From NCBI GenBank assembly GCA_937897495.1, contig CALCBL010000421.1:1-6738 (forward strand): DNA of 6,738 nt, given 5' to 3'. Below the pieces are notes generated by a model. That model was not told the origin of the DNA and searched no databases. It saw nothing but the letters and a program-made list of their open reading frames with translations. Within the stretch, counting starts at the first letter, position 1. The number at the start of each line of letters is the position of its first letter. This DNA comes from an uncultured Burkholderiales bacterium. Lineage in GTDB: Bacteria > Pseudomonadota > Gammaproteobacteria > Burkholderiales > Burkholderiaceae_C. Positions 6,528 to 6,738 of the stretch are shown here, piece after piece. A program made the position numbers and the translations under genes.

Positions 6528-6738
6528 AGCATGACACACTGGCATTTCGCAAAGTATGGCGTGTAGGCGCCAACATTGATACCGATGCATTGGCACCAGG
6601 TGCCTACATGAAGCACGGCATTGAAGTCATTGCAGCGCATTGTTTAGAAGTGCACCGCCCAGATTTTGCAACCGGTGTGAAGCCTGGCAATGTGTTGGTG
6701 GCAGGGCCCAATTTTGGTATTGGTTCATCGCGTGAGCA
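6524..6738 (+). CDS. Aconitase-superfamily dehydratase, LeuD-like small subunit (3' truncated)
   Basis: The first 71 complete codons are visible; the frame runs off the right edge. This is the swivel-domain subunit that pairs with the LeuC-like protein and supplies substrate-binding residues. Family marks are NIDTDALAPGAY (17-28), the conserved NxDTD-x-x-x-PG-x-Y segment, HRPDFA (44-49), and GPNFGIGSSRE (61-71), which matches the LeuD signature G-x-NFG-x-GSSRE. Full-length LeuD proteins of this type are about 160-200 residues, so over half is missing. After the PGxY segment, where isopropylmalate isomerases of this type often read YLNT or similar, this protein reads YMKH (28-31), and the loop looks about one residue shorter. 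That region helps set substrate choice in the family, so the substrate may differ from isopropylmalate. The start overlaps the large-subunit stop by 4 bases and has a GAGG site 7 bases upstream. Confidence 0.9.
   Translation, partial: MKHDTLAFRKVWRVGANIDTDALAPGAYMKHGIEVIAAHCLEVHRPDFATGVKPGNVLVAGPNFGIGSSRE

Overview
The window is a single-direction gene cluster from what looks like a betaproteobacterium, probably Burkholderiales/Comamonadaceae. This rests on moderate GC content judged by eye, a very strong preference for TTG leucine codons, and the gene order itself; it is an inference, not a measurement. All eight genes lie on the + strand and are packed almost without gaps. There are no RNA genes, mobile elements, CRISPR arrays or clear terminators, and no gene-free stretch longer than about 35 bases.

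Layout: (1) 1-615, the C-terminal three quarters of a GntR-family (HutC/UTRA type) regulator whose DNA-binding domain lies off the left edge. (2) 647-5206, a complete five-gene ABC importer of the hydrophobic/branched-chain amino-acid (HAAT, Liv) class: a periplasmic binding protein with a Tat-like signal, permeases LivH and LivM, and ATPases LivG and LivF. (3) 5214-6527, a complete aconitase-superfamily dehydratase large subunit (LeuC-like, 4Fe-4S). (4) 6524-6738, the start of the matching LeuD-like small subunit, cut by the right edge.

How they fit together: spacings are 31, 34-38, 10, -8, -4, +7 and -4 bases, so the cluster is most simply read as one operon with translational coupling. A ligand-sensing regulator, a high-affinity importer and a two-subunit hydro-lyase on one transcript suggest a catabolic unit that takes up a small carboxylate and dehydrates, hydrates or isomerises it. 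The Liv and Leu labels describe family only. Several features argue against housekeeping leucine biosynthesis or leucine uptake: the context, changed residues in the large-subunit loops, and an unusual substrate-loop sequence in the small subunit. The real substrate cannot be read from the sequence.

The points most worth a second look are the transporter-plus-dehydratase pairing, the small-subunit specificity loop, an apparently asymmetric pair of ATP sites in LivG/LivF, and a perfect anti-Shine-Dalgarno match lying inside the start of the large-subunit gene.
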